A DNA stretch of 45,912 bases from Streptomyces sp. CBMA291 (GCF_014596525.1 NZ_MSJP01000018.1:1-45912), one strand, 5' to 3'; numbered from the stretch's first letter, positions 8,177 to 16,634 are shown. Translations and numbers: made by a program. The notes: generated by a model from the letters alone, not told the origin.

Positions 8177-9229
8177 TTACTTCCCGGCCTTGGCGACGGC
8201 CTTGTCGATCATCGGCAGGTAGCGCTCGATGCTGTACGGCACGGTCAGCGGGTTGATCATCGACGAGGCGGTGACGAACGGCTGGTCGTGGCTGTAGACG
8301 AGGGCGTCCTTCTTGACGGAGGGGATCGCCGCGTACAGGGGCTGCGCCTCGATCTCCTTGCGGGACTTCTCGTCCGTGTAGAAGGTGAAGGCGATGTCGC
8401 TGGCGGAGAGCTTGTTGGCGTTCTCCAGACCGATGAGGGCGGAGTCGGTGCCCTCGGTCTCCTTGAAGGTGTTCACGACCGGGTCGACCTTCAGACCGAG
8501 CTTGGAGACCATCGCCACGCGCTGCTCCTCGGGCTTGAACACGCCGAGGGAGCCGGGGCCGGTGTTGTAGATGTACGAGAACGTGACGTTCTTGTAGCCG
8601 GGGCGGCTCGCGGCGGCGTCGGAGAGCTGCTTGTCGATCTTCGACGTCAGCTCCTTGGCCTTCTCCGGCTGGCCGAGCGCCTTGGCGACGATCTCGATCT
8701 GCTGGTCCCAGTCGGTGCTCCACGCCTGCTCGGGGTAGGCGACGGTGGGCGCGATGTCCTTGAGGATGTCGTACTGCTTCTGCGTGATGCCCGACCAGGG
8801 GGCGAGGATGACATCGGGCTCCAGCTCGGTGATCGCCTCGATGTCCAGCTCCTCGCCGCCGTCGAACTGCTTGGGCAGCGTGGCGCCGGACTTGGTCACC
8901 GCCTCGTGGATCCAGGGCAGGTAGCCGGACTTGTCGCTGCCCCAGGCGTAGCTCTCGATGCCGACCGGGACGTTGCCCAGGGCGATGGCGGTCTCCGCGG
9001 AGCCCTGGCCGAGGGTCACCACGCGCTTGGGCCGCTCCTTGATGACCGCGTCGCCGAGCGCGCTCTTGATGGTGACGGGGAAGGCACCCGCGGGAGCCTT
9101 GGCCGCCGAGCCCGGGGCGTCGTCCTTTTTGTCGTCCGAGCCGCACCCGGTCGCCATGAGGCCGAGCGTGACCGCGGCGGCACCCGCCACGAGGACGCGA
9201 CGGCGGACGGGGGTGAACACAGAAGGCAT
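8177..9229 (-). CDS. iron-siderophore substrate-binding lipoprotein
   Basis: A 350-residue class III (FhuD/FepB-like) binding protein. The N-terminus has a lipoprotein signal: VRRRVLVAGAAAVTLGL then a lipobox ending at Cys in LMATGC, followed by a charged tether. KRVVTLGQGSAETAIALG and EAITELEPDVILAPW are the usual strand-turn elements of this fold. It captures ferric siderophores outside the membrane for the two permeases downstream. It is the first gene of the operon and lies behind an iron box. No ATPase gene is present in the operon, so a shared ATPase must be encoded elsewhere. The exact siderophore is not deducible from sequence. Confidence 0.9.
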   Translation of the reverse strand: MPSVFTPVRRRVLVAGAAAVTLGLMATGCGSDDKKDDAPGSAAKAPAGAFPVTIKSALGDAVIKERPKRVVTLGQGSAETAIALGNVPVGIESYAWGSDKSGYLPWIHEAVTKSGATLPKQFDGGEELDIEAITELEPDVILAPWSGITQKQYDILKDIAPTVAYPEQAWSTDWDQQIEIVAKALGQPEKAKELTSKIDKQLSDAAASRPGYKNVTFSYIYNTGPGSLGVFKPEEQRVAMVSKLGLKVDPVVNTFKETEGTDSALIGLENANKLSASDIAFTFYTDEKSRKEIEAQPLYAAIPSVKKDALVYSHDQPFVTASSMINPLTVPYSIERYLPMIDKAVAKAGK

Positions 9230-9322
9230 GCTGGATCCTTGTCTCCGGGCAGGGGTGTTGCCGCCCCGCCTGACGCCCCCGCAGCCAGGTGCGTACGGGA
9301 GCAGCGACCATCGAGGCGCTTG

Positions 9323-9341
9323 TTAGGTGAGCCTAACCTAT
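9323..9341 (-). promoter_or_regulatory. DmdR1/IdeR iron box
   Basis: The plus strand reads TTAGGTGAGCCTAACCTAT; its complement ATAGGTTAGGCTCACCTAA matches the actinobacterial iron box TTAGGTTAGGCTCACCTAA at 18 of 19 positions. It lies 94 bases upstream of the binding-protein start. A possible -10, TAGGCT, is inside the box, so the iron-loaded repressor would occlude it. Confidence 0.92.
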
Positions 9342-9521
9342 TCCTGCCCGTGTTCGAACGCCAGGGAAATCACAGGATCGGCACACCGGATCCGGACGGC
9401 GCGGGAGAAGGAACGAAGCACGGAGGTACGGGGCACGACGGCGTTCGGAAGCGAGGCGCGACGGGGCGCGGGAGGCGGGACCGGGGCGGGGTAGGGGAGA
9501 CGGGACCGGGGCGACGGGCGG

Positions 9522-10253
9522 TCAGACGGGGGCGCTCCAGGCGGAGGTCAGACCGTCCAGCCACGCGGGCGGCAGCTCGGCGGCGTCCCACTCCTCGCGC
9601 AGGGCCGAGGGCGTCACCGCCAGCCGTTCGAGTACGGCGACCCCGGTGGGGGAGTGGACGAGGGAGTACCGGCCGTGGACGGCGACCGGACTGCCGGGCC
9701 CGTACCGCGCGTACAGCCGCTCCAGACGCGTGTGGTGGTCCGAGGCGAAGACCGAGAGCAGCCCCGGATATCCGGCCCGCTGCCGGGGGCTCATCGTCCG
9801 GAGCACGGCCCCGAGCACCTGCTCGGTGACCTCGGGATCCAGCTCGGAGACCTCGCTGAACGACAGGTACAACGGTGTCACCGCCACCTTGGCCCGCTCC
9901 ATCTCCGCCCGCCGCACGGGGGATCGCTCATCGGCGGAACCCTCCGAGGGACCGGCGGTGACGGCCCGCAGCAGAGCCCGCTCGGCGAGGGAGTCGAGCA
10001 CCTCGACGACGCTCCCGGCTCCCCCGGCCCACCCGGACGCGTACACCTCGCCCCGCCCCTCCGGCACCTGCCGCGCGGCCTCCTCCACCTCCGTCCGCGC
10101 ACCGGCCAGCGCGCCCGCCTCGACGAGACCGATGAGTTCCTCCGCGTCCCCGGTGTAGACCCCCGCGCGGGCGAGCAACTGGAGCAGCGTGCTCTTCGCG
10201 TTCAGGACACTGGCCGCGTCGAGCCGCTGCCGTCCCTCGTCGGCGCTCTGCAT
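9522..10253 (-). CDS. hypothetical protein, unrecognised
   Basis: A 243-residue protein whose family I do not recognise. ATG at 10253 is preceded by GGAGG at good spacing; the longer frame upstream is low-complexity Pro/Arg/Ser and is rejected. The sequence is soluble, acidic and helical in its first half (AKSTLLQLLARAGVYTGDAEELIGLVEAGALAG). The second half has aromatic and charged segments (VTPLYLSFSEVSELDPEVTEQ, RLERLYARYGPGSPVAVHG). There is no signal peptide or membrane segment. It is divergent from the HEAT/MerR pair and could share its regulatory region. No function is proposed. Confidence 0.7.
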   Translation of the reverse strand: MQSADEGRQRLDAASVLNAKSTLLQLLARAGVYTGDAEELIGLVEAGALAGARTEVEEAARQVPEGRGEVYASGWAGGAGSVVEVLDSLAERALLRAVTAGPSEGSADERSPVRRAEMERAKVAVTPLYLSFSEVSELDPEVTEQVLGAVLRTMSPRQRAGYPGLLSVFASDHHTRLERLYARYGPGSPVAVHGRYSLVHSPTGVAVLERLAVTPSALREEWDAAELPPAWLDGLTSAWSAPV

Positions 10254-10409
10254 GGGGTCCTCCTCGGCGTACGGGCGGCGCGATGTGCTCAGTTCGAGCC
10301 TACGCAACGCCCCTGGCCACCGGAGCCTCATCCCCCCGCCGTTCAGCGAGTCGCCCCCCGAACGCCCCCGAGCGCCCCTCCCCGCCGCCCGGGTGTGACG
10401 GGCTTCCGC

Positions 10410-10440
10410 TTGACCTTGACACGGTGACAAGCTCTTCACT
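10410..10440 (+). promoter_or_regulatory. MerR-type promoter with 19-bp spacer and palindromic operator
   Basis: A -35 TTGACC (10410-10415) and -10-like TTCACT (10435-10440) are separated by 19 bp, the long spacing typical of promoters activated by MerR-family proteins. The spacer contains the near-perfect palindrome CTTGACACGGTGACAAG (10415-10431). It precedes an operon that itself encodes a MerR-family protein, so autoregulation is likely. Confidence 0.72.
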
Positions 10441-10462
10441 GACGCCGAGGAGGTGGTTCCGC

Positions 10463-11305
10463 ATGACCACACGCATGACCACGGACACGCAGGGCGCGAC
10501 GGCGCGGAGCGCGGGGGAGCAGGACACGGTGGCACGAGACGAGAAGACGGGGGACGCGGTGGCGGAGGACACGGGGGTACGGGGCGAGAGGGCGGAGGAC
10601 GCGGTGGCGCGGGACGCGGAGGCACGGGGAGAGAAGGCGGAGGACGCGACGGCGGAGCGCTCGCGCCGGGTCCTGCGGGCGCTGGAGGACGACCACGCCT
10701 CGGTACGGCTGCGGGCCGCCCTGGAGATCGGCAGCCGCCCGCACCCGGACCACGTCGACGCCCTGGTCGAACGGTGCGCCGTCGAGCCCGAGTTCCCGGT
10801 CCGCGAGATGCTGACCTGGGCGCTCACCCGCCTTCCGGCCGACGCGACGGTCCCACGACTGGTCGACGAGGTCCGCTCGGAGCGCACCCAGGCACGCAGG
10901 CAGGCCCTGCACACCCTGTCGAAGGTCGGTGACCGGGAAGCCTGGTCGGTGATCACTCGGGAGCTGCTCGCCGACCCCGACGACGAGGTGGCGCGCAACG
11001 CCTGGCGCGCCGCCGTCGTGCTCGTGCCCGAGGGGGAGGAACGGGAACTCGCGGCCGCCTTGGCGACACAGCTCGGACGCGGTGGACGGGAGACGCGGCT
11101 GAGCCTCAGCCGGGTGCTGATCGCCCTCGGCGAGGTGATCGTCCCCGTCCTCGACGGCATGGCCGGCCATCCCGACCCCGGAGTGCGTGAGCACGCGCTC
11201 GCCACGGAACGCCTGCTGCGCCACCCCGACGAGGTCTTCGAGTTCACCCTCCACGAGGCCAGGCGCGCCGTCGCGCTCAGCGATCTGGGGCGGGCCGGGG
11301 AGTAG
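10463..11305 (+). CDS. HEAT-repeat protein
   Basis: A 280-residue protein. Residues 1-70 are a low-complexity charged segment with the recurring motif GExAEDAxA (GERAEDAVARDAEARGEKAE). Residues ~75-275 are HEAT-like helical repeats (EDDHASVRLRAALEIGSRP, FPVREMLTWALTRLPADATV, RTQARRQALHTLSKVGDREA, DPGVREHALATERLLRHPDE). HEAT repeats form a curved scaffold for protein or nucleic-acid binding. ATG at 10463 has GAGGAGG upstream. The MerR-HEAT gene begins 3 nt after its stop, so the two are one operon. The shared repeat type suggests the proteins bind each other or a common partner; that is inference. Confidence 0.75.
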   Translation: MTTRMTTDTQGATARSAGEQDTVARDEKTGDAVAEDTGVRGERAEDAVARDAEARGEKAEDATAERSRRVLRALEDDHASVRLRAALEIGSRPHPDHVDALVERCAVEPEFPVREMLTWALTRLPADATVPRLVDEVRSERTQARRQALHTLSKVGDREAWSVITRELLADPDDEVARNAWRAAVVLVPEGEERELAAALATQLGRGGRETRLSLSRVLIALGEVIVPVLDGMAGHPDPGVREHALATERLLRHPDEVFEFTLHEARRAVALSDLGRAGE

Positions 11306-11308
11306 TCC

Positions 11309-12313
11309 GTGCTCATCGGAGAGGTCGCCCGGCGGTCCGGAGTCAGCGCCCGCATGCTCCGGCACTACGAGTCGCTCGGTCTGGTCCGGCCCACCGGCCG
11401 GACCGGCGCGGGCTACCGCGAGTACGCGGCCGAGGACATCCGGCGCATCTTCCACATCGAGAGCCTGCGCTCGCTCGGGCTCTCCCTCAAGGAGGTCGGA
11501 TCCGCCCTGGACGACCCCGGGTTCACCCCCGCAGGGCTCGTCGACGACCTCGTCCGGCGGACCAGGGAACGCATCGCCGCGGAGACGGCGCTGCTCACCC
11601 GGCTCGACCGGATCGGGGCGGCGGAACCGGCCGGCTGGGAGGACGTCCTGGCGACCGTCGCCCTCCTCCAGGGCCTCGGCGCGGACTGGGCGGGCAGGCG
11701 GCAGCGCGCCGCTCTCTCCTCGGCCGAGGAGAGAGCGGCGCCGGTGGAGGCCCTGGTCGAGGCGGTGCTGAACGAATCGGACCCGCATGTCTCCGGGGCG
11801 CTCCGCTGGGCCCTGACCCGGCTGGGCGACGGCGCCACCACCCTGCTGGCGGAGGCGCTGGACGCCCCCGCAGCCGAGGTGCGCGGGCGGGCCGTCCGCG
11901 CCCTCGCCGAACTGCCGACGGAGCAGGCGACCGCCCGGCTGCGGGAGGCCCTCGCCCACCCCGACCTCACCGTCCGCAGACACACGGCGCTGAGCCTCGG
12001 GGCGCGGGGCTTCACCGAGGCGGTCCCGACGCTGATCGACATGATCGTCGAGGCGGTGAACGACGTCGAGGCGGCCGAGGCGCTGGGCACGCTGGCGGCC
12101 CGCCCCGCGCTCGCCGAACGGATCGCCGCCCTGCTCGTCGCCCGCCTGGCCCCCGGCGTCACCGGACCGGCCGCCCGGGGCCGACTCGCCCAGGCACTCG
12201 CGGACATCCCGGGACACACGGCCACCCGCGCGCTGCGAGACCTCTCCGAGGACGAGGACCGCGCGGTCGCGCTCACGGCGGGATACGTCCTCACCCTGCG
12301 AGAACCGGGCTGA
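11309..12313 (+). CDS. MerR-family regulator fused to HEAT repeats
   Basis: A 334-residue protein. Residues 1-70 are a typical MerR winged helix (LIGEVARRSGVSARMLRHYE, then GYREYAAEDIRRIFHIESLR), and residues ~70-105 form the dimerisation coiled coil. In place of a small ligand pocket, residues ~130-330 are HEAT repeats (SDPHVSGALRWALTRLGD, AAEVRGRAVRALAELPTE, HPDLTVRRHTALSLGARG). Usual MerR proteins are 110-280 residues. The start is GTG at 11309, immediately after the HEAT-protein stop. It probably binds the 19-bp-spacer promoter upstream of the operon. What the HEAT region senses is unknown. Confidence 0.85.
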   Translation: MLIGEVARRSGVSARMLRHYESLGLVRPTGRTGAGYREYAAEDIRRIFHIESLRSLGLSLKEVGSALDDPGFTPAGLVDDLVRRTRERIAAETALLTRLDRIGAAEPAGWEDVLATVALLQGLGADWAGRRQRAALSSAEERAAPVEALVEAVLNESDPHVSGALRWALTRLGDGATTLLAEALDAPAAEVRGRAVRALAELPTEQATARLREALAHPDLTVRRHTALSLGARGFTEAVPTLIDMIVEAVNDVEAAEALGTLAARPALAERIAALLVARLAPGVTGPAARGRLAQALADIPGHTATRALRDLSEDEDRAVALTAGYVLTLREPG

Positions 12314-12369
12314 CCGGCCAAACCCCGCCGCCTTCCTGCCCGTACGGCGCCCGCCCGCGCGCAGGGCAC

Positions 12370-12407
12370 GGTCCCGTCGCTCCGGGGACGTTCGAAGCGA
12401 CGGGACC
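12370..12407. terminator. stem-loop terminator after the MerR-HEAT gene
   Basis: Perfect 12-bp inverted repeat GGTCCCGTCGCT / AGCGACGGGACC with a 14-nt loop, between convergent transcription units. Confidence 0.65.
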
Positions 12408-12418
12408 ACGCCCAGGCC

Positions 12419-12572
12419 GTCTCTTCCGGATCCTGCCTGGCCCGCGCCGCCCGGCACCGCACCTCGCCGCGTTGTCGAGGCACCCGGGTACGCCCAGTAC
12501 GCGGCAGCCTCTCCGCCTCGCGATGCACGGCACCGGACGACGCGGGCCTGACCGGCACGATCCGAAAGAGAC
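12419..12572. mobile_element. MITE-like small element with 14-bp terminal inverted repeats
   Basis: GTCTCTTCCGGATC at 12419-12432 and GATCCGAAAGAGAC at 12559-12572 are inverted repeats matching at 13 of 14 positions and bound a 154-bp segment with no gene. The right flank contains CCTAGG. Sequences of this kind recur in Streptomyces intergenic regions as non-autonomous insertion-sequence derivatives. That link is from memory of similar ends and has not been checked by search. Confidence 0.5.
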
Positions 12573-12657
12573 GACCTAGGCCGTGTCCAGGCCGGGGAGG
12601 CCTCGGACCGGTGGCCGCGGCGATGCCTGGCGACCGTGTCCGGCAGCGGTCACCGGC

Positions 12658-14241
12658 TCACCCCCAGGGCACCTCCACCGACCGGTGGTACTTCCACCCG
12701 AGCCCGGACCACCGGGGCGCGTGTGCGGCGAGCCGTACCCGGTATTCCTCCCACGCGCGCCCGGCGACCGGCGACCACCCGATCTCCGCGACGCCGGGGA
12801 GCCGCGGCAGCGTCATGTACTGCACCTGCTCGAACGTCGCCACCCGCTCCGTCCACAGCGCGGCCTCGGCCCCGTGCACCTGGCTCTCGGCGACGCCGGG
12901 GATGTAGGTGACGGGGTCCCAGGTGTAGCCGTCCTCGACGTCGGTGTAGCCGGCCCAGTCGTGCCCGATCGGGGTGTCGGCGTCGTACTTCATGTCGAAG
13001 TACGCCTTCTTGCTGGGCGAGAGGACGAGCCGGGCGCCCTGGGCCAGCGCGCCCTGGGCCTTCGCGGCGTTGGCCCAGAACTGGACGAGGGTGCCGGGGG
13101 CGATGTCGGCGAGGCCGACCTCCTCCCAGCCGACCATCCGCTTGCCGAGTCCGTGCACGGTCTGCTGGGCGCGGCTGATGAAGAAGCGGTAGTCCTCGGG
13201 GGCGGTCGCAAGCGCCTCGTCGCCGCCGATGTGCAGATAGGGGCCGGGGGTGAGGTCGGCGAGTTCGCCGAGGACGTCGTCGACGAACCGGTAGGTGACG
13301 TCCTTGTCGATGCACAGCGAGTTGTGGATGCCCTTCTCGCCCGTGTAGAGCGGCGGCGCCACACCGTCGCAGGTGAGTTCCGCGTAACTGGCCTGGGCCG
13401 CGTTGACATGGGCGGGCATGTCGATCTCGGGGATCACCATGATGTGGCGTTCGGCGGCGTACCGGACGATGTCGGCGTACTCGCGCTGGGTGAAGTAGCC
13501 GCCGGGGCCCCCTCCGACCTGGGTGGAGCCGCCGTGGGTGGCCAGGCGGGGCCAGCTCTTGATCTCAAGGCGCCAGCCCTGGCTGTCGCTGAGGTGCAGG
13601 TGGAGGCGGTTGATCTTGTAGAGGGCGAGGATGTCGATATAGCTCTTCACCTCTTCGGCGGTGAAGAAGTGCCGGGCCACGTCGAGCATGGACCCGCGCC
13701 AGGGGAAGCGCGGGGCGTCGTCGATGTGCAGGGGGGAGAGGGTCCACGGACCGCCGTGCGGGGCACCGGACTCCGCCGTGGCGGGAAACAGCTGGCGCAG
13801 CGTCTGCGTCGCGTGGAAGAGACCGGCGGCTTCGGCGGCGCGCAGGTGGACACCGCCGTGGGTGACGTCGAGGCGGTAGCCCTCGGCGGAAGGGGTCTCG
13901 TCGTCGACGGCCAGGGTGATGGCGTGCGGGGTGGCGCCGGAGGTCACGACCGGGACGGCATGGCCGGTGGCCCGGCGCAGCCAGCGGGCGAGGAACTCGG
14001 CCGTACGGCGGGCCTCGGGGGCCGGGTGGCGTACCACGACGGCGGTGTCGGCGGTGATCTCGAACGGACGGCCGCCGGTCATCCTCAGCGAGCGGGGCTT
14101 GGGGATGAGCGCGGGCGCGGGCGGCGTGACGGGCGCGGTGCGGCCGGGAGCCGCGACGGCGGGGGAGGTGAGGTGGGCGGCGCCGGCGAGACCGACGGCG
14201 CCTGCGATGAGGATGCTGCGGCGGCGGGGGCTGTGCTGCAT
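12658..14241 (-). CDS. exported beta-N-acetylhexosaminidase (GH20)
   Basis: A 527-residue enzyme that removes terminal beta-linked N-acetylhexosamines. The N-terminus has a Tat-like signal (SPRRRSILIAGAVGLAGAAH) ending near an AVAAP cleavage site. A GH20b-like domain (~50-165) is followed by the catalytic barrel (SMLDVARHFFTAEEVKSYID, INRLHLHLSDSQGWRLEIKS). The Asp-Glu pair in HIGGDEAL at about residue 340 is the GH20 catalytic signature for substrate-assisted hydrolysis. ATG at 14241 has GAGAGGAG upstream, overlapping the stop of the DUF4127 gene. It is the last gene of the nine-gene operon and would release the sugar imported by the ABC transporter. The open frame continues upstream over DUF4127, but that part is a shadow. 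Confidence 0.92.
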   Translation of the reverse strand: MQHSPRRRSILIAGAVGLAGAAHLTSPAVAAPGRTAPVTPPAPALIPKPRSLRMTGGRPFEITADTAVVVRHPAPEARRTAEFLARWLRRATGHAVPVVTSGATPHAITLAVDDETPSAEGYRLDVTHGGVHLRAAEAAGLFHATQTLRQLFPATAESGAPHGGPWTLSPLHIDDAPRFPWRGSMLDVARHFFTAEEVKSYIDILALYKINRLHLHLSDSQGWRLEIKSWPRLATHGGSTQVGGGPGGYFTQREYADIVRYAAERHIMVIPEIDMPAHVNAAQASYAELTCDGVAPPLYTGEKGIHNSLCIDKDVTYRFVDDVLGELADLTPGPYLHIGGDEALATAPEDYRFFISRAQQTVHGLGKRMVGWEEVGLADIAPGTLVQFWANAAKAQGALAQGARLVLSPSKKAYFDMKYDADTPIGHDWAGYTDVEDGYTWDPVTYIPGVAESQVHGAEAALWTERVATFEQVQYMTLPRLPGVAEIGWSPVAGRAWEEYRVRLAAHAPRWSGLGWKYHRSVEVPWG

Positions 14242-14255
14242 CGTTCGTACTCCTC

Positions 14256-15899
14256 TCAGGCCAGGGTGAGGCGGGGTTCGAGCGTCACCTCGAAGAGGCG
14301 GTCCCACGGCAGTTCGACGCGGACGTCGTTCACGGCGGCGAGCCTGGCCGTGCGGGTGGTCGCGCCGCGGTAGCCGAGGACGAGGCGGTGGCCGGCGAAG
14401 TGGTCGGTGAAGTACTGGCGGGTCGCCGGGGCGAGGCGGTCCTGGACCCAGCCGTCGAAGAGGGCCTTCTGCTCGGCCGTCAGGTTCAACGGGTTCCACC
14501 CCTTGGACCTGGCCTCCGCGTAGGCGGCCTTCTGGAGGACGTTCTTCCAGTGGTCGTCCTTGACGAACCGGTAGAGCAGGTACTCCGCGTGCGCCCGGCC
14601 CGGCTCGGTCAGCGCCGGTACGCCCATTCCGCTGGTCGAGCGCTTCAGGAAGGCCCAGCGGGCGGTGCCGTGGGCCAGGGCCAGACCGAGGGCGTTGCCG
14701 CCGGTGTTCCAGCCGGAGTACGACAGCAGCGCGGCCAGGTCGACGAGCTGTTCCAGCTCGGTCACCAGGTCGTGGTCGGCGCGGTTGACGAAGATCGGGT
14801 CCACCACGACGACCGACTCCCCGGCGGCCGTCAGCGCGGCGACCCGGCGGGCGAACGCGGCGAGGTCGGCCGCCCGCCGCTCCTTGTCCGCCGAGGGGGT
14901 GTTGACCATGAGCACCAGGTCGGCGCGGCCGTCGACGACGGTGCCGCCGACGGACTTCACGTGCCGGCGGATGTTCTCCGCGAACGGGATGCCCTCCAGT
15001 TCCGCCGTCCACCGCTCGCCGGAGATCCCGGCGTACTCCACCCGGTAGGTGGGCGAGGTGCCATCGGCGATCAGCCGGGCGACCAGCAGCGCGTCGACCT
15101 CGTCCGCGCCGGGGAAGACCTCGACCCGCCGGCCGACCCCCAACCGCTCGACCAGCTTTTCGAGCTCGACGCGTTCGGCTCGGGCCAGGCCCACGGGGGC
15201 GGTGTCGTCCTCGGAGAGCACCAGATGGCTGATGGTGCCGTCGGCGACCCACTCGACCATCTGCCGGTTGACCTCGTGGTTGCGGGACCGCGCCGCCAGA
15301 TAGTCGTCGACCACCGCGTCCGGGAGGGTGGCCCGCACCGCCGTGAGCCGGGGCCGCAGCTCCTCCTGGCCGAGGTTCTCCACCTGGTCGTACAGCTTGG
15401 CCCACTCGACCAGCGCGGCCACGTACTGTTCGAGGTCGGGGTCGCCGGGGGTCAACGCGAGGCGCTGGATGGTGTCGTGCACCATGATCCGCGCGTTCGG
15501 CCGGGCCGCCCGCAGGGCCCGGATCGCCGCGATGTTGGCCCGCGCCGATGCGAGCGTGGGCGCGCCCGTACGGGAGGCGATCAGGCCGCCGTAGGCGAGC
15601 ATGCTCACCGAGATCACGTACTCGTCCGCGCCGACCGAGCCCAGCCAGCGGGCGACGGCCGCGCCGTCCCCGGGCTTGAAGAAGCGGCCGAGGGTCTCGC
15701 GCGGCGGCAGTACGAGGTCGACACCGGCGACGGCGGCGGTCATGGTCGGGCAGTAGACGTTGACGGGCCGGTCGTCGAGAGGGACGAGGGCGATCCGGCG
15801 GCTCGGACGTGGGGCCGCGGTCGCCACCTGCGGGGTGAGACCCAGCAGCGGGGCGGCCAGGACGGCGGCTCCGGCGGTAAGGACTGCGCGTCTTCTCAT
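14256..15899 (-). CDS. exported DUF4127 family protein
   Basis: A 547-residue protein with the DUF4127 signature IALVPLDDRPVNVYCP at residue ~37 and later LVLSEDDTAPVGLARAE and LLSYSGWNTGGNALGLALAHG. It begins with a twin-arginine-type signal (MRRRAVLTAGAAVLAAPLLG, then ATAAP). The biochemical function of the family is unknown to me. Conserved Asp/Asn clusters (LDDRPVN, SEDDTAP, WNTGGN) could form a polar active site. The start ATG at 15899 overlaps the nanE stop (TGATG), so the genes are translationally coupled. Its place between the epimerase and the secreted hexosaminidase suggests action on an amino-sugar glycan outside the cytoplasm; that is inference. Confidence 0.88.
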   Translation of the reverse strand: MRRRAVLTAGAAVLAAPLLGLTPQVATAAPRPSRRIALVPLDDRPVNVYCPTMTAAVAGVDLVLPPRETLGRFFKPGDGAAVARWLGSVGADEYVISVSMLAYGGLIASRTGAPTLASARANIAAIRALRAARPNARIMVHDTIQRLALTPGDPDLEQYVAALVEWAKLYDQVENLGQEELRPRLTAVRATLPDAVVDDYLAARSRNHEVNRQMVEWVADGTISHLVLSEDDTAPVGLARAERVELEKLVERLGVGRRVEVFPGADEVDALLVARLIADGTSPTYRVEYAGISGERWTAELEGIPFAENIRRHVKSVGGTVVDGRADLVLMVNTPSADKERRAADLAAFARRVAALTAAGESVVVVDPIFVNRADHDLVTELEQLVDLAALLSYSGWNTGGNALGLALAHGTARWAFLKRSTSGMGVPALTEPGRAHAEYLLYRFVKDDHWKNVLQKAAYAEARSKGWNPLNLTAEQKALFDGWVQDRLAPATRQYFTDHFAGHRLVLGYRGATTRTARLAAVNDVRVELPWDRLFEVTLEPRLTLA

Positions 15900-16597
15900 C
15901 AGGGGTGCACTCCGTTCGCATCGGCGTGAGCGGGAACTGACCGGGCCAGTTCCCTGGTCAGGTACAGGGGTGAGGTGATGGCGTTGCCCACCACCACGGC
16001 GTGGGCCCCGGCGGCGTAGGCGCGTCGCAGATCGTCCGCTGTGCGGTAGCGGCCTTCGGCGATCACGGGCACGGACAGCCGAGCGACCAGGCGCTCCAGC
16101 AGGCCGAGGTCGGGTCCCGGGGTCTTCGTGGTGTGCGGGGTGTAGCCGGAGAGCGTGGTGGCGACGGCGTCGGCGCCCGCGTCGACGGCGGCCTGCCCCT
16201 CGGCCTCGGTGGACACGTCCGCCAGGACGAGAGCCCCGGCGGCGTGCGCGGCGGCGGCAAGGGCCGCGAACGGCTCGGGCCGCGACCGGTCGGTGGCGTC
16301 GACGGCGACCAGATGCGCTCCGGCCTGCGCGACGGCGCGGACGTGCCTGCCGGTCGGCGTGATCGTCACCGGCCCGGGGCCGTCCTTCCACAGGCCGATG
16401 ACCGGCACGTCCACCGCCGCCCGTACGGCGGCGATGTCCTCGGGGGAGTTGGCGCGGATACCGGCCGCGCCGCCGAGGACCGCGGCGGCGGCGACCCTCG
16501 CCTGCACGGACGCGTCGCGCATCGGGTCGGCGGGTTCGTCCGGCAGCGGCTGGCAGGAGACCACCAGGCCGCCGCGGAGGGTGTCGAGAACGTTCAC
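15899..16597 (-). CDS. nanE: N-acetylmannosamine-6-phosphate 2-epimerase
   Basis: A 232-residue TIM-barrel enzyme converting N-acetylmannosamine-6-phosphate to N-acetylglucosamine-6-phosphate. The family pattern is complete: GLVVSCQPLPDEPADPM at the N-terminus, GIRANSPEDI, VIGLWKDG (catalytic Lys), VDATDRSRP, DVSTEAEG, TTLSGYT and VIAEGRYRTADDLRRA (catalytic Glu), ending with VVVGNAITSP. The ROK kinase gene ends 37 nt upstream. Together they specify a route from N-acetylmannosamine to N-acetylglucosamine-6-phosphate. No sialic acid lyase (NanA) gene is in the operon, which favours N-acetylmannosamine itself or a glycan containing it, rather than sialic acid, as the substrate. Confidence 0.93.
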   Translation of the reverse strand: MNVLDTLRGGLVVSCQPLPDEPADPMRDASVQARVAAAAVLGGAAGIRANSPEDIAAVRAAVDVPVIGLWKDGPGPVTITPTGRHVRAVAQAGAHLVAVDATDRSRPEPFAALAAAAHAAGALVLADVSTEAEGQAAVDAGADAVATTLSGYTPHTTKTPGPDLGLLERLVARLSVPVIAEGRYRTADDLRRAYAAGAHAVVVGNAITSPLYLTRELARSVPAHADANGVHP

Positions 16598-16634
16598 TGG
16601 GGCTCCGTTTCGGTGGTACGCGGAAGGCGACCGA

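Noticed and set aside
10283..10462. Upstream start for the HEAT protein
   Set aside because: It would place the MerR-type promoter inside the coding region. ATG 10463 has a good ribosome-binding site.
12314..12657. A small gene between the MerR-HEAT and GH20 genes
   Set aside because: No frame has a ribosome-binding site or normal composition. The space is explained by a terminator and a MITE-like element.
14242..15921. N-terminal extension of the GH20 frame over the DUF4127 gene
   Set aside because: The upstream part is Arg/Gly/Pro-rich shadow. ATG 14241 has a strong ribosome-binding site and begins a Tat-type signal peptide.
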